Assembly (NCBI GenBank): GCA_024235895.1
Contig: JACKLM010000002.1
Span: forward strand, 682,001-746,000
Origin: Burkholderiaceae bacterium
GTDB lineage: Bacteria > Pseudomonadota > Gammaproteobacteria > Burkholderiales > Burkholderiaceae_C
Length of the DNA stretch: 64,000 nt
Direction: 5' to 3'
Under the pieces are notes generated by a model that did not search any database, was not told the DNA's origin, and was given only the letters and a program-made list of their open reading frames with translations. A program made the translations under genes and the position numbers. Position 1 is the first letter of the stretch. Every line of letters begins with the position of its first letter. Positions 17,190 through 28,824 of this stretch are shown one piece after another.

Positions 17190-18400
17190 ATGAGTCAACT
17201 GGTACGGCCGCACGGCGGCGGCGAGCTGCTCCCGCTGCTGCTGCAGGGCGAGGCGCTCGCCGCCGAGCGCGCGCGCGCGCAGACGATGACGCGGCTGCGC
17301 GTCAGCTCGCGCGAGCGCGGCGACATCCTGATGCTGGGCATCGGCGGCTTCACGCCGCTGGACGGCTTCATGACGCACGCCGACTGGCAGGGCGTGTGCG
17401 ACGGCATGCGAACCGCCAGCGGGCTGTTCTGGCCGATCCCGATCACCTTGTCGGCCTCGGCGTCGGCGGGCATCCGCACCGGGCAGGAGATCGCGCTCGA
17501 AGACCCGGACGACGGATCGATCCTGGCGACGATGCTGGTCACCGAGGTCTACGCGATCGACAAGGCGCACGAGTGCGCCAGCGTCTACCGCACGACCGAC
17601 CTCGAGCACCCCGGCGTGCGCATGGTGATGGAGCAGGGCGAGCTCAACCTCGCCGGCCCGGTCAAGGTGCTGTCGCAGGGCGGCTTCCCGGAGAAGTACG
17701 GCGAGCTGTACATGACGCCGGCGCAGACGCGCGCGCTGTTCACCGAGCTCGGCTGGTCGCGCATCGCCGCGTTCCAGACCCGCAACCCGATGCACCGCTC
17801 GCACGAGTATCTCGCCAAGGTCGCGATCGAGGTCTGCGACGGCGTGCTGGTGCACTCGCTGCTGGGCGCGCTCAAGCCGGGCGACATCCCGGCCGAGGTG
17901 CGCACGAAGGCGATCGGGACGCTGGTGCAGCACTACTTCATGCCGTCGACGATCGTGCAGGCCGGCTACCCGCTGGACATGCGCTACGCCGGCCCGCGCG
18001 AGGCGCTGCTGCACGCGCTGTTCCGCCAGAACTACGGCTGCTCGCACCTGATCGTCGGCCGCGACCACGCGGCGTCGGCAGCTACTACGGCCCCTTCGAC
18101 GCCCACCACATCTTCGACCACCTGCCGCCGGGCGCGCTCGAGACGCAGGCGCTGAAGATCGACTGGACCTTCTGGTGCTACCGCTGCGGCGGCATGGCCA
18201 GCGCGCGCACCTGCCCGCACGACGAGAAGGACCGGCTGCTGGTGTCGGGCACCAAGCTGCGCAAGTGGCTGTCCGAGGGCGACGAGGTGCCGGCCGAGTT
18301 CAGCCGCCCCGAGGTGCTCGAGGTGCTGCGCGCGTACTACGCCGGCCTGGACGCGGGCAGCCGCGTCGAGGTCAAGCTCGCCGGCCACTCGGCGCGCTGA
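17190..18400 (+). CDS. sat: Dissimilatory ATP sulfurylase (one frame break)
   Basis: About 403 residues when one missing base is restored. Motifs of the Sat family: FTPLDGFMTHADW near residue 51, the ATP-binding QTRNPMHRSHEY near 194 and LIVGRDHA near 288. The C-terminal KIDWTFWCYRCGGMASARTCPH contains the cysteine pattern of the metal-binding type. In sulfur oxidisers Sat converts APS plus pyrophosphate to ATP and sulfate. The frame shifts at 18068-18074, where CACGCGGCGTCGG lacks one G. Ribosome site GGAGGA precedes ATG 17190. Confidence 0.93.
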
Positions 18401-18473
18401 GACCCAGAGATCCCCGAAGTCGCCGGCGCCGTGCGTGCCGGCATGTTGTAGCCAAGCGAGACGGAGCAAGACG

Positions 18474-18944
18474 ATGCCCACCTACGTGAGAACCGACAAG
18501 TGCGATGGATGCAAGGGCCAGGACAAGACGGCCTGCATGTACATCTGCCCGCACGACCTGATGCTGCTGGACAAGGACGGCTCGCAGACCGGCCACCCGA
18601 TGAAGGCCTTCAACCAGGAGCCCGAGCAGTGCTGGGAGTGCTACTCCTGCGTCAAGATCTGCCCGCAGAACGCGATCGAGGTGCGCCACTACGCCGACAT
18701 CGTCCCGCTCGGCGGCTCGGTGCAGCCGCTGCGCGGGTCGGACTCGATCATGTGGACGATCAAGTTCCGCAACGGCACGCTCAAGCGCTTCAAGTTCCCG
18801 ATCCGCACGACCGAGGAGGGCTCGATCCAGCCCTACGGCGGCAAGGAGATGCCCAAGCTGGCCGACATCGACAAGCCGGGCTACTTCACCGCCAGCGGCG
18901 GCTTCCGCACCGGCCGCGCCGGCGAGCTGCTGCGCGTCAAGTGA
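18474..18944 (+). CDS. aprB: Adenylylsulfate reductase beta subunit AprB
   Basis: 156 residues from ATG 18474. Two ferredoxin-type 4Fe-4S motifs, CDGCKGQDKTACMYICPHD and CWECYSCVKICPQ, are followed by the long C-terminal tail that wraps around AprA. It relays electrons to or from the AprA flavin. Placed between sat and aprA, it forms the indirect sulfite-oxidation module (sulfite plus AMP to APS). aprA starts 39 bp downstream. Confidence 0.96.
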   Translation: MPTYVRTDKCDGCKGQDKTACMYICPHDLMLLDKDGSQTGHPMKAFNQEPEQCWECYSCVKICPQNAIEVRHYADIVPLGGSVQPLRGSDSIMWTIKFRNGTLKRFKFPIRTTEEGSIQPYGGKEMPKLADIDKPGYFTASGGFRTGRAGELLRVK

Positions 18945-18983
18945 GCCCCGCCCGACCGACCGACATCGACACGAGAGACTGAC

Positions 18984-21012
18984 ATGGGTACCTTCGAGAA
19001 TCCGGAAGTGGTCCAGGAAGACCTGGACATCCTGCTGATCGGCGGCGGCATGGCCTGCTGCGGCGCCGCCTACGAGATGATGCGCTGGGCCGAGGCCGTC
19101 AAGGCCGAGACCGGCAAGGAGCTGCGCATCAAGCTGGTCGACAAGGCCGCGATGGACCGCTCCGGCGCGGTCGCGCAGGGCCTGTCGGCGATCAACACCT
19201 ACATCGGCCCCGAGCAGGACCCGGCCGACTACGCGCGCATGGTCAGCAACGACCTGATGGGCATCACGCGCGACGACCTGGCCTACGACCTGGGACGCCA
19301 CGTCGACGAGTCGGTCCACCTGTTCGAGGAATGGGGCCTGCCGATCTGGAAGACCGACGCCGACGGCGTGCGCCACGACGGCGCCGAGGCGCTCAAGGAG
19401 GAGCTGCCGGCGCTGAAGGACGGCGGCAAGCCGGTGCGATCGGGCAAGTGGCAGATCATGATCAACGGCGAGTCCTACAAGTGGATCGTCGCCGAGGCGG
19501 CGAAGAAGGCGCTCGGGCTGGACCGGATCCAGGAGCGGGTCTTCATCGTCAAGCTCGTCAACGACAAGAACGACCCGTCGCGCATCGCCGGCGCGGTCGG
19601 CTTCTCGGTGCGCGACAACAAGATCTTCGTCTACAAGGCCAAGGCCGTGCTGCTGGCCGCCGGCGGCTGCGTCAACCTGTTCCGCCCGCGCTCGGTCGGC
19701 GAGGGCACGGGCCGCGCCTGGTACCCGGTGTGGAACGCCGGCAGCACCTACTCGATGGCGGCCGAGGCCGGCGCGGAACTGACGATGATGGAGAACCGCT
19801 TCGTCCCGACCCGCTTCAAGGACGGCTACGGCCCGGTCGGCGCGTGGTTCCTGCTGTTCAAGGCCAAGGCCGTCAACGCCTACGGCGAGGACTACATGGT
19901 CAAGAACAAGGAGCTGCTCGACCAGTACCCGCCCTACGGCCAGGCGGCGGTGCCGGCCTCGTGCCTGCGCAACCACCTGATGCTCAAGGAGATGAAGGAA
20001 GGCCGCGGCCCGATCTACATGGATACCGTGACCGCGCTGGGCAAGCTGCGCGAGACGCTGTCGCCGAAGGAGGTCAAGCACCTCGAGGCCGAGGCCTGGG
20101 AGGACTTCCTCGACATGTGCATCGGCCAGTGCGGGATCTGGGTCGGCGAGAACATCGAGCCCGAGAAGACGATGAGCGAGCTGATGCCGACCGAGCCCTA
20201 CCTGCTCGGTTCGCACTCGGGCTGCTGCGGCATCTGGGTCTCGGGCCCGACCGACGTCGGCGCGCCGAGCGCCGACGAGCCCGAGATCGACGGCGTGCCG
20301 GCGCACCTGCCGCGCGGCTGGAACTGGGGCTACCGCTCGATGACCACCGTCAAGGGCCTGTTCACCGCCGGCGACGGCGTCGGCGCCTCGGGCCACAAGT
20401 TCAGCTCCGGCTCGCACGCCGAGGGCCGGCTCGCGGCCAAGGCGATGGTCAGGTTCGCGCTCGACCACGCCGACTGGACGCCCGAGCTCGACACCGACCC
20501 CGGCGGAGCTCGCCGAGCAGATCTACAAGCCGGTGCGCACCTACCTCGAGCACAAGGACTACACGACCGCGATCGACATCAACCCGCACTACATCACGCC
20601 CAAGATGCTGCAGTTCCGGCTGCAGAAGATCATGGACGAGTACGTCGCGGGCGTGGCCACCTACTACAACACCAACGAGGTGATGCTGAAGGTCGCCGAG
20701 GAGAAGCTCGAGATGCTCAAGGAGGACGCGGGCAAGATGCGCGCGAAGGACCTGCACGAGCTGCTGCGCGCCTGGGAGAACTACCACCGCATCCTGACCG
20801 CGGAAGCGCACATGAAGCACATCCAGTTCCGCCAGGAGAGCCGCTACCCGGGCTTCTACTACCGGACCGACAAGAACTTCGTCGACGAGGAGAACTGGCA
20901 CTGCTTCGTCAACTCGGTCTACGACAAGTCGACGCGCAAGTGGACCTGCTTCAAGCGCCGCCACGTCGACCTGGTCGACAAGAGCAAGCTGTTCAAGGCG
21001 GCCGCGCATTGA
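18984..21012 (+). CDS. aprA: Adenylylsulfate reductase alpha subunit AprA (one frame break)
   Basis: About 675 residues when one extra base is discounted. The FAD motif is LLIGGGMACCGAAYEMMRWA, and the AprA signatures DRSGAVAQGLSAINTYIG, GWNWGYRSMTT-like PRGWNWGYRSMTTVKG and HKFSSGSHAEGR are visible. The C-terminal helical domain (IYKPVRTYLEHKDYTT onwards, ending KLFKAAAH) is in another frame. The break is at 20500-20510, where GACCCCGGCGGAGC has one extra C. AprBA oxidises sulfite to APS in the cytoplasm. All conserved segments are intact apart from the break. Confidence 0.93.
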
Positions 21013-21073
21013 GGCACTGACGGGCTGCCGAGTCGGCATGGCGCCGGCCCGGCATCGCTCGTCTGGCAGTCGC

Positions 21074-21102
21074 GGCGGCGCCGCCCCCGCGGGGGCGCCG
21101 CC
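21074..21102 (+). terminator. Hairpin after sat-aprBA
   Basis: GGCGGCGCC (21074-21082) pairs with GGCGCCGCC (21094-21102) across a loop that can itself pair (CCCCC/GGGGG). It lies 62 bp after the aprA stop. No T tract follows, so termination efficiency is uncertain. Confidence 0.5.
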
Positions 21103-21208
21103 ACACCGGACATGCCGGGCCCGTCGCGCGCGAGCGCGGCCGCCCGGCATGTTCTTCTTTGCGCACCGAGCCCGAGCATGCCGGCGCGCACGAACCGAGG
21201 ATCGCCCG

Positions 21209-21718
21209 ATGAACAGGATCGCCGCCGTGGCTGCCACGGCCTGCCTCGCCGTCGCCGGGGCCGCGCAGGCCACGCCGCTGATGTCCGACGAGTGGGCCGC
21301 GCAGGCCTGCAGCCAGTGGAACGCCACGCCGGCGCTGGTCGACGAGCTCGGCGGATCGTGGGTCCGCAACGACGGCGGCAAGGGGTTCAAGCTGATCCAC
21401 CTGTACCGCAGCGAGTGCGGTGAGGCGACCCGGCGCGAGCTTCGCATCGCCGCGCGCGACGGCAAGGCGGTCTGCGTCTACGGCGGGCGGGTCGAGCACA
21501 CGAAGCTGGACACCGGCGTCGACTACGTCATGCACGCGACGACCGCGCACTGGGGCGAGATGGGGCGCGGCCAGTACGGGCCGATGCGCGCGATGATGTT
21601 CGGTGCGCTGCGCTTCAGCGGCCCGAAGATGGAGGCGATGGGCGTGATGGGGCCGTTCGAGCAGTTCCTGCTGCTGGTCGGCAAGGTCGCCGGCGACACC
21701 GCCGCCTGCCCGGCGTAG
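21209..21718 (+). CDS. Exported protein with SCP2-like C-terminal region
   Basis: 169 residues from ATG 21209, with a clear signal peptide (AVAATACLAVAGAAQA). The C-terminal part YGPMRAMMFGALRFSGPKMEAMGVMGPFEQFLLLVGKV resembles the hydrophobic helix region of SCP2 sterol-carrier-like proteins found near sulfur genes. Three cysteines follow the signal (QACSQW, SECGEA, AVCVYGG) with a fourth at the end (TAACPA), possibly two disulfides. The function is not established. It sits after aprA on the same strand but behind a hairpin, so its co-expression is uncertain. Confidence 0.7.
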   Translation: MNRIAAVAATACLAVAGAAQATPLMSDEWAAQACSQWNATPALVDELGGSWVRNDGGKGFKLIHLYRSECGEATRRELRIAARDGKAVCVYGGRVEHTKLDTGVDYVMHATTAHWGEMGRGQYGPMRAMMFGALRFSGPKMEAMGVMGPFEQFLLLVGKVAGDTAACPA

Positions 21719-21812
21719 GTCGATCCCGCGCGCGCCCTCGCGCTCGCGTGTGGCGCCCGGGCGAGCCGCCCCTGCTGCTGCGCGGCCACGCCCGAACGAC
21801 GACAATCCGCGC

Positions 21813-22706
21813 ATGAACGAGTCCGAATCGCCCTTCCCGCAAAGCCCCGTCGTCCCGGTCACGCTGGAAGGCGGCGCGCCGCTTCAGTTCCGCTGCCGCA
21901 AGGGCATCGCGTGCTGGAACGCGTGCTGCAGCAACATCGACATCTCGCTCACGCCGGTCGACATCGTCCGGCTCAAGCAGCGGCTCGGGCTGGCGTCGTC
22001 GGAATTTCTCAGGGACTACACCGTCCCCTACGAGCTCGAGAAGGACGGCATCGCAGGCGTCAAGCTCAAGCCGGTCGAGGGCGGCACCGCGTGCCGCTTC
22101 ATGACGCCCGAGGGCTGCAGCGTCTACGAGGACCGCCCGACCGCCTGCCGCTACTACCCGGTGGCGCTGCTGTCGATCCGCAAGCAGGACGAGTCCGTCG
22201 ACCGCCAGCAGTACGCCGTCGTGCGCGAGGACCACTGCCTGGGGCACCAGGAGCCGGTGACGCAGACGATCGACGAATACCGCGCGGCGCAGGGGGTGGT
22301 CGAGGTCGACGAGGCGGCGCGCGGCTGGCGCCAGCTGATCCTGAAGAAGAAGAGCTCCGGGCCGACGGTCGGCAAGCCGAGCAAGCGCAGCCTGGAACTC
22401 TTCTTCATGACCTGCTACGACGTCGACCGCTTCCGCAGCTTCGTCGCCAGCGATGCCTTCGTCGGCACCTTCGACGTCCCGCCCGAGGAGCTGCGCCGGG
22501 CGCTCGAGGACGACCTGGAGCTGCTGCAGTTCGGCTACCGCTTCCTGCGCCAGGTGCTGTTCGGCGAGATGTCGATCGCGTTGCACACCGACAGCGTCGA
22601 GCAGCGCCGCCAGCGCCTGGCCGAGCGCCGCGCGCAGCTCGAGCGCGAGGCCGCCGAGCGGCTCGCGCGCGAGGACGACGAGGGCGGCGCCTTCGTCGAC
22701 GTGTAG
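21813..22706 (+). CDS. YkgJ-type cysteine cluster protein (UPF0153 family)
   Basis: 297 residues. It carries the family cysteine pattern: CRKGIACWNACCSN near residue 27, CRFMTPEGCSVYEDRPTACRYYP near 94 and a later DHCLGHQ, which would bind zinc or an Fe-S cluster. The C-terminal 40 residues are a charged coiled-coil-like stretch (RQRLAERRAQLEREAAERLA). The biochemical role of the family is unknown. Adjacent to apr and mazG genes, with no strong operon evidence. Confidence 0.85.
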   Translation: MNESESPFPQSPVVPVTLEGGAPLQFRCRKGIACWNACCSNIDISLTPVDIVRLKQRLGLASSEFLRDYTVPYELEKDGIAGVKLKPVEGGTACRFMTPEGCSVYEDRPTACRYYPVALLSIRKQDESVDRQQYAVVREDHCLGHQEPVTQTIDEYRAAQGVVEVDEAARGWRQLILKKKSSGPTVGKPSKRSLELFFMTCYDVDRFRSFVASDAFVGTFDVPPEELRRALEDDLELLQFGYRFLRQVLFGEMSIALHTDSVEQRRQRLAERRAQLEREAAERLAREDDEGGAFVDV

Positions 22707-22808
22707 CAGCAGCGCGGCCGGGCACGGTCGAGTATTGCGCGCCGCGAACCCACCGTCGATCGCGCAGACGATCACGGCCCCGATCCTCACGCCGCCCCTA
22801 TCGCCCCG

Positions 22809-23234
22809 ATGAACGACGCCCCGCTGGCCGACCTCCGCACGCTGCAGGCGGCACTGGCGCAGTTCGCGCGCGATCGCGAATGGGAGCGCTTCCACTCGCC
22901 GAAGAACCTGGCGATGGCGCTGGCGGGCGAGGCCGGCGAACTGCTCGAGGTCTTCCAGTGGCTGACCGAGGACGAGTCGCGCGCGGTCGCGCGCGCGCCG
23001 GCGACCGCACGCGCGGTGCGCGACGAGATCGCCGACGTGCTGCTGTACCTGGCGCGGCTGGCCGACGTGCTGGGCATCGACCTGGACGAGGCGGTGCGCG
23101 ACAAGCTGCGCCGCAACGCCGAACGCTATCCCGCCGATCTCTCGCGCGGGCACGCGCGCAAGGCACCGGGGCTGGAGCCGGCCGATCCCACAGCCGCCGT
23201 GTCCGGCCCATCGGGCGACCCGCCTGCGCGCTGA
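22809..23234 (+). CDS. MazG-like nucleotide pyrophosphohydrolase
   Basis: 141 residues. It has the all-alpha NTP pyrophosphatase motifs MALAGEAGELLEVFQWL (EExxE-type metal site) and VRDEIADVLLYLARLADVLG (ExxD site). It probably hydrolyses non-canonical or damaged nucleoside triphosphates. The short single-domain form differs from the two-domain MazG of E. coli. It ends before a repeat-bearing convergent intergenic region. Confidence 0.9.
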   Translation: MNDAPLADLRTLQAALAQFARDREWERFHSPKNLAMALAGEAGELLEVFQWLTEDESRAVARAPATARAVRDEIADVLLYLARLADVLGIDLDEAVRDKLRRNAERYPADLSRGHARKAPGLEPADPTAAVSGPSGDPPAR

Positions 23235-23319
23235 ACCCTGCGCGGCAGCCTTGCGGCCGCAGACTGTTCGTTTCGGCCGGTCGACGAGGTCGCAGTGGGT
23301 CGCCCTCTTATTGGCTATC

Positions 23320-23510
23320 GACGAACCAGCGTGCCATGGGTGGCGGGCACCGCCTTGGTATTCGACGGGCGAAGAGCACTGCGGATGCCCGCCGGGGACA
23401 GCGGGTGCCCTTTCCCGTAAGTAGAGGAGGAGCCGTCGGCGCCAGCCGACGGCGGGGGACATGGAGGGAAAGGGCACCCGCTGTCCTCGGCCCGCGCGGT
23501 CTCGCCATGA
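23320..23510 (-). repeat. Palindromic intergenic element, copy B (inverted orientation)
   Basis: Arms of 21 bp (23396-23416 and 23466-23486) are perfectly complementary. The 49-nt core (23417-23465) is the reverse complement of the copy A core type, with GTAAGTAGAGGAGGAGC at one end and GGGGGACATGGA at the other. Outer ends show ACCAGCGTGCCA and GTCCTCGGCCCGC. It fills most of the 365-bp convergent gap between the MazG-like gene and the NtrC-type regulator; no gene is seen there. Confidence 0.85.
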
Positions 23511-23600
23511 GACCTGAGATACGACGGCTGGTGGAGGAAACGGGCCGGGGACGCAAGGCTGCGCGTCCTCATGGCCCAGACGCCCGGACGCGAAATCGCG

Positions 23601-25030
<1,430 letters not shown>

Positions 25031-25034
<4 letters not shown>

Positions 25035-26528
25035 GATGCGCGCACGCGCGCGACGTCGACGCGCGGCAGCCGGATGACGAAGCAGGCGCCGCCGCCGTGG
25101 CTGGCGTCGAAGTCGATCCGCCCGCCGCGCCGCGTCACCACCGCCTGGCTGATGAACAGACCCAGCCCCGACCCCTGCCCCACGTCCTTGGTCGTGAAGA
25201 AGGGGTCGAACAGCCGGCTTCGTGCCTGGTGCGGCACGCCGGGCCCGTTGTCGCTGACCGCGATCGCGACGTGCGCCGGCTCGGTCCAGGTGCGGATCGC
25301 GATGCGAGGCTGCGGCGTCGCGGCCAGCGCCTGGATCGCGTTGGCCATCACGTTGGTCAGCGCGATGTCGAGCTCGCCGCAACCCCCTTCGGCAAGCTGA
25401 CGGTTCCGGCGCGAGCTCCAGGTCGACCTCGATCCCGTAGCGCTGCAGCCGGCAGTGGACGAAGGCCTCGAGCAGCTCGCGCACGGTCTGGTTGACGTCG
25501 CAGGTCTCGCCGCTGCAGCTGTCCTTGCGCGCATAGGCCAGCAGGTCCTGCACCACGCGCGAACAGCGCCGCGCCTCGTCGACGACGATGTCGGCGTAGC
25601 GGTTGCGCTCCTCGGGCGCGGCGGTCGCGCCGCGCATCAGCTGCGCATAGCCGAGGATGTTGCCCAGCGGGGTGTTGAGCTCGTGCGCGACGCCGGCGGC
25701 GAGCTGGCCCATCGCGACCAGCTTCTCGCGCATCGCCACCGTCTCCATCAGCATCCGGTGCTCGGTCACGTCCTGCAGGATCATGACGCCGGCGATATCG
25801 TCCTGCTCGTCGCTGTAGAACGCCAGGCTGATGCCGAAGTGGCGCGCACCGCCGTCGAGCTGCAGCCTCAGCTCCTGCTGGCGGATCTCCTGCTTGTAGA
25901 GGAAGGCGTCGCGCAGCAGCGCGCGCCCGTGGTCGTCGGGCACCAGCAGGTCGAACAGGTTGCGGCCCGCCAGCGCACCCGGCTCGGCCCCGAACAGCGC
26001 CTCGGCCTGGCGGTTGGCGATCGAGACCTCGAGCTCGTCGGTGATCCCGAGCAAGGCGCCGGGCAGGCTCTGCAGGATCGTCGTGACGCGGTTGCGCTCG
26101 TGCAGGAAACGCACCTGGCAGTCCTCGACGGTGCGAAACATCAGCGCCAGCGCGGCGACCGTCTGGTTGTGCTCCGGGATCAGCCGCCCGGCAACGGTCC
26201 AGCCCAGGCCGCGGTCGGCGGTCGGCAGCATCAGCCCCTCGCGCGCATTGTGGATCCCGTGCTCGAGCTGCCGCAGCGCGGCGATCTCGGCCGCCAGGCG
26301 CGCCGCCCCCGCGGCCGCGAGGCCGGCGAGCAGGCTGCCCAGCACCCAGGCGGCACGGCTGTCGTGCCAGTGCACGCCGGACCACGCATAGAGGACCGCG
26401 ACGAACAGCCCCAGCGCCAGCGGCAGCAGCCGGTGGCTGGTCAGCGGCGGCCGCGCCCCGTCGCCGGCCTCTGCCGGGGCTGCAGCCGCGTCGAGGGCGG
26501 CGATCGGGGTGGGCGAAGCGGTCGTCAT
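25031..26528 (-). CDS. Membrane PAS sensor histidine kinase (one frame break)
   Basis: About 498 residues. Two N-terminal membrane helices (LLPLALGLFVAVLYAW and AAWVLGSLLAGLAAAG) are followed by a HAMP-like linker, a PAS domain (SLPGALLGITDELEVSIANR), HisKA with GVAHELNTPLGNILGY and an HATPase domain (DNGPGVP, GSGLGLFISQAV). The frame shifts near 25400-25415, between HisKA and ATPase domain, where one extra base restores both readings if removed. It pairs with the sigma-54 activator downstream. The short periplasmic loop suggests sensing by PAS or the membrane. Confidence 0.9.
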
Positions 26529-26632
26529 CTCGGGCACCGGTGCGCAGCCCGCGCCTCGGGTCCCGGGCCCGCCCGTGCACCGCGCGACCGCCGCCGGCGG
26601 CCGCGCGAAGGCTGGCCGGCCGGCGCGCGCGA

Positions 26633-27829
26633 TCAGAAGATCAGTTGCAGGGCCAGTGTAGCCTGTCGGTAGTCGCGCAGGCTGTTGTCGACCGGGTGCT
26701 GGGTGTCGTACTTGATGCGGTTGAACTCGCCCGTGACCTTCACCCGCTGGCCGTCGATGTAGTAGTTGAACCCGATGCCGTTCCAGGTGTTGTCGTAATA
26801 CTCGGCGAGGCCGGTCTTGACGCCGTAGTCGAGCTTCTCGTGGCGGGCGAAGAACTGCAGCCGCCCCGGGCCGATCTTGCCCGGCAGCATGTAGCCGCCC
26901 TTGACGTAGTAGCCCTCGAGGTCGGAGTTGGCGCTCAGCCCCGGGTCGGGCGAGCCGGCGAAGGCGCCGCCGGTGTCGTACTCGAAGATCGCGGCGCTGG
27001 CGGTGAAGACGCCGCTCGCGGTCGGCAGCTCCATGAACGCGTCGACCGTCCACGCCTTGTAGTCCTGGGCGTCGGCGCGCATCGGGTAGTTGGCGTAGGC
27101 GACGTCGGGCTGGGTGTCGTACGACGCACCGATCGTCAGCACCTTCTGCGTGCCGAGGTAGGTGCCCTGGTAGCCGTAGTTGAACTCCGGGTCCCACAGG
27201 CTGACGTGCACGCGAGCCGTCACGCGCGGCTTGCCGTCGGGCACGTAGGGGCCCTCGCGGCCGTCGGCGACCATCAGCCGGTACTGCAGCCTGGCGTCCA
27301 TCAGGTTGCCCCACACCGCCACGCCCATGTCGCGCGTGCCGGCGAACGGCGTGTACGACAGCACCTCGGCGCGGTCCAGCGTCAGCGGCTCGAGGCAGGC
27401 CTCGAGGTTTTCGCGCGAGAAGGTGTTCTTGACCCGGCCGACGATGAAGCGCAGCTCGTCGCGGTAGTCGAAGGTGACGTAGGCGTCGCGCCAGAAGATG
27501 CTGCGGTCGTTGCTGCCGCCGCGGCCGTCGCCGCCGGCCTCGAGCTGGGCGTAGAAGCCGATGAAGTCGTTGTACTGCCCGGTCAGCGCGAGCCGGTTGC
27601 GTCGCAGGAAGGTGTCGCTCGACGACGCCGGGTTGGTCGACGAGGTGAAGCTGCGCGTCTCGTTCCAGATCTGCAGCCCGTAGGTGAAGTTCAGCGTGCT
27701 GCCCTGGCCGAACTCGATCGTCGGGCCGGCCGCCACCGTCAGCGGCAGCGTGGCGATGCACAGCGCCGCCAGGCGCAGGGTCGGCACGCGCCGGCGGACG
27801 GCGCGCGGGACACGGGTGGTGCGGTTCAT
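26633..27829 (-). CDS. Outer-membrane porin of the ext operon type (ExtI-like)
   Basis: 398 residues. Signal peptide (LAALCIATLPLTVAAG), then a phosphate-selective-porin-like beta-barrel with alternating aromatic strands (QYNDFIGFYAQLEAGGDG, RFIVGRVKNTFSRENLE) and a terminal phenylalanine (LALQLIF), the usual outer-membrane assembly signal. Placed with multiheme cytochromes, a rhodanese lipoprotein and an ExtJ-like protein, it matches the porin position of Geobacter ext operons. It may conduct an oxyanion or house a cytochrome conduit. Stop of the upstream cytochrome is 1 bp from its start. Confidence 0.8.
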   Translation of the reverse strand: MNRTTRVPRAVRRRVPTLRLAALCIATLPLTVAAGPTIEFGQGSTLNFTYGLQIWNETRSFTSSTNPASSSDTFLRRNRLALTGQYNDFIGFYAQLEAGGDGRGGSNDRSIFWRDAYVTFDYRDELRFIVGRVKNTFSRENLEACLEPLTLDRAEVLSYTPFAGTRDMGVAVWGNLMDARLQYRLMVADGREGPYVPDGKPRVTARVHVSLWDPEFNYGYQGTYLGTQKVLTIGASYDTQPDVAYANYPMRADAQDYKAWTVDAFMELPTASGVFTASAAIFEYDTGGAFAGSPDPGLSANSDLEGYYVKGGYMLPGKIGPGRLQFFARHEKLDYGVKTGLAEYYDNTWNGIGFNYYIDGQRVKVTGEFNRIKYDTQHPVDNSLRDYRQATLALQLIF

Positions 27830-27830
27830 C

Positions 27831-28367
27831 TCATTTCCCTCCGGTGTAGGCGCCCTGGACCTTGGCCAGGTCGGCGGTGTGGCAGGTGCCGCAGGACTCG
27901 CTGCTGTTGTCGCGCGGCTTGGCGACCATCTTGGCGTGCGCCAGGTCTTCCTTCATGATCCGCGGGTTGCCCTTGTGGCAGCCGACGCAGGAGTTGTTGA
28001 CCTTGGCGTGCTGCGCGTGCCAGGGCGCCTTCTGCGGGTCGCTCGTCGGCGCCGCGGCGCGCTTGCCGTTGTGGCACTTGAAGCAGCTCGACGCGCCCAG
28101 GCCGCAGGCATTGGCCGGCGCCATCGGCAGCCACGCCAGCGGCGCGTCGGCCGTCGCATGCACCGATTCGCCGCCCCAGCCCGCGACTTCGGCATCGGCC
28201 GCAGGGCCACGGCCGTCGGGCTGCAGCGCCCACAGGACGAAGGCGAGCGCCGCCAGCGCCAGCGCCGAGCCCAGGTTGCGCAAGCGGCGCCAGGCATTCG
28301 GGCCGCCGCGCGCCGGCGGCCGGTTCGGGTCACGCTTGGGTGTCATCGTCGTCTCCTCGGTCTTCAT
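27831..28367 (-). CDS. Membrane-anchored triheme cytochrome c
   Basis: 178 residues. An N-terminal hydrophobic anchor (LGSALALAALAFVLWAL) is followed by three heme motifs, CFKCH, CVGCH and CGTCH. Spaced methionines and histidines are available for axial ligation. Start ATG 28367 overlaps the preceding stop (ATGA); a second ATG lies seven codons in. It resembles small ext-operon cytochromes. Likely a periplasmic electron carrier between inner-membrane donors and the porin-associated complex. Confidence 0.85.
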   Translation of the reverse strand: MKTEETTMTPKRDPNRPPARGGPNAWRRLRNLGSALALAALAFVLWALQPDGRGPAADAEVAGWGGESVHATADAPLAWLPMAPANACGLGASSCFKCHNGKRAAAPTSDPQKAPWHAQHAKVNNSCVGCHKGNPRIMKEDLAHAKMVAKPRDNSSESCGTCHTADLAKVQGAYTGGK

Positions 28368-28783
28368 GGGCGCTGCTCCTGGGGTGAACGGGGTGCCGGG
28401 CTGGTGGCCGGCGCGGTCGTGCGCGGTCCGGCAGGGTCTGCGGGCCGGTCGGCCCCGGCCGTGGCGCGCTTCGCCTCGCCGGCCCTGTTCGATTCGGCGG
28501 CCTTGTCCGGGTCGGGGCGCCCGCCCGGGGCGTCGGCCTTGCCGGCTGCCGCGCCCTTGGACACCGCGGCGCGCGACGCGAGCGCGCGTGCGATCGCGTC
28601 CTCGTCGGTCGCGTCCGCGCACATGCATACCGAACCCTTGCCGCGGAATTTCAGGCGCGGCGCGGCCTCGTCGGCGATGGCGGGGCCAGCGCAAAGCCAG
28701 GGCAGCGCGGCGGCGACGACAACCGGCCACCAGCGCGGCCTCGTGCGCGGCCGCACGCCGGACGACGGAGGAGGTGTGCTCAT
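28364..28783 (-). CDS. ExtJ-like small exported protein
   Basis: 139 residues. After a signal peptide (VVVAAALPWLCAGPAIA) comes FRGKGSVCMCADATDED, a GxGxVCxC motif I associate with the ExtJ protein of selenite/tellurite reduction operons. The C-terminal half is a low-complexity Ala/Pro/Lys tail without recognisable domain. The reading frame is continuous with a much longer artefactual frame reaching 31582. Only ATG 28783 gives a signal peptide. Function unknown. Confidence 0.7.
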   Translation of the reverse strand: MSTPPPSSGVRPRTRPRWWPVVVAAALPWLCAGPAIADEAAPRLKFRGKGSVCMCADATDEDAIARALASRAAVSKGAAAGKADAPGGRPDPDKAAESNRAGEAKRATAGADRPADPAGPRTTAPATSPAPRSPQEQRP

Positions 28784-28824
28784 GGACGCGCTCCCGGAAT
28801 GCTCGGCTTCACGGACCCGAACGA

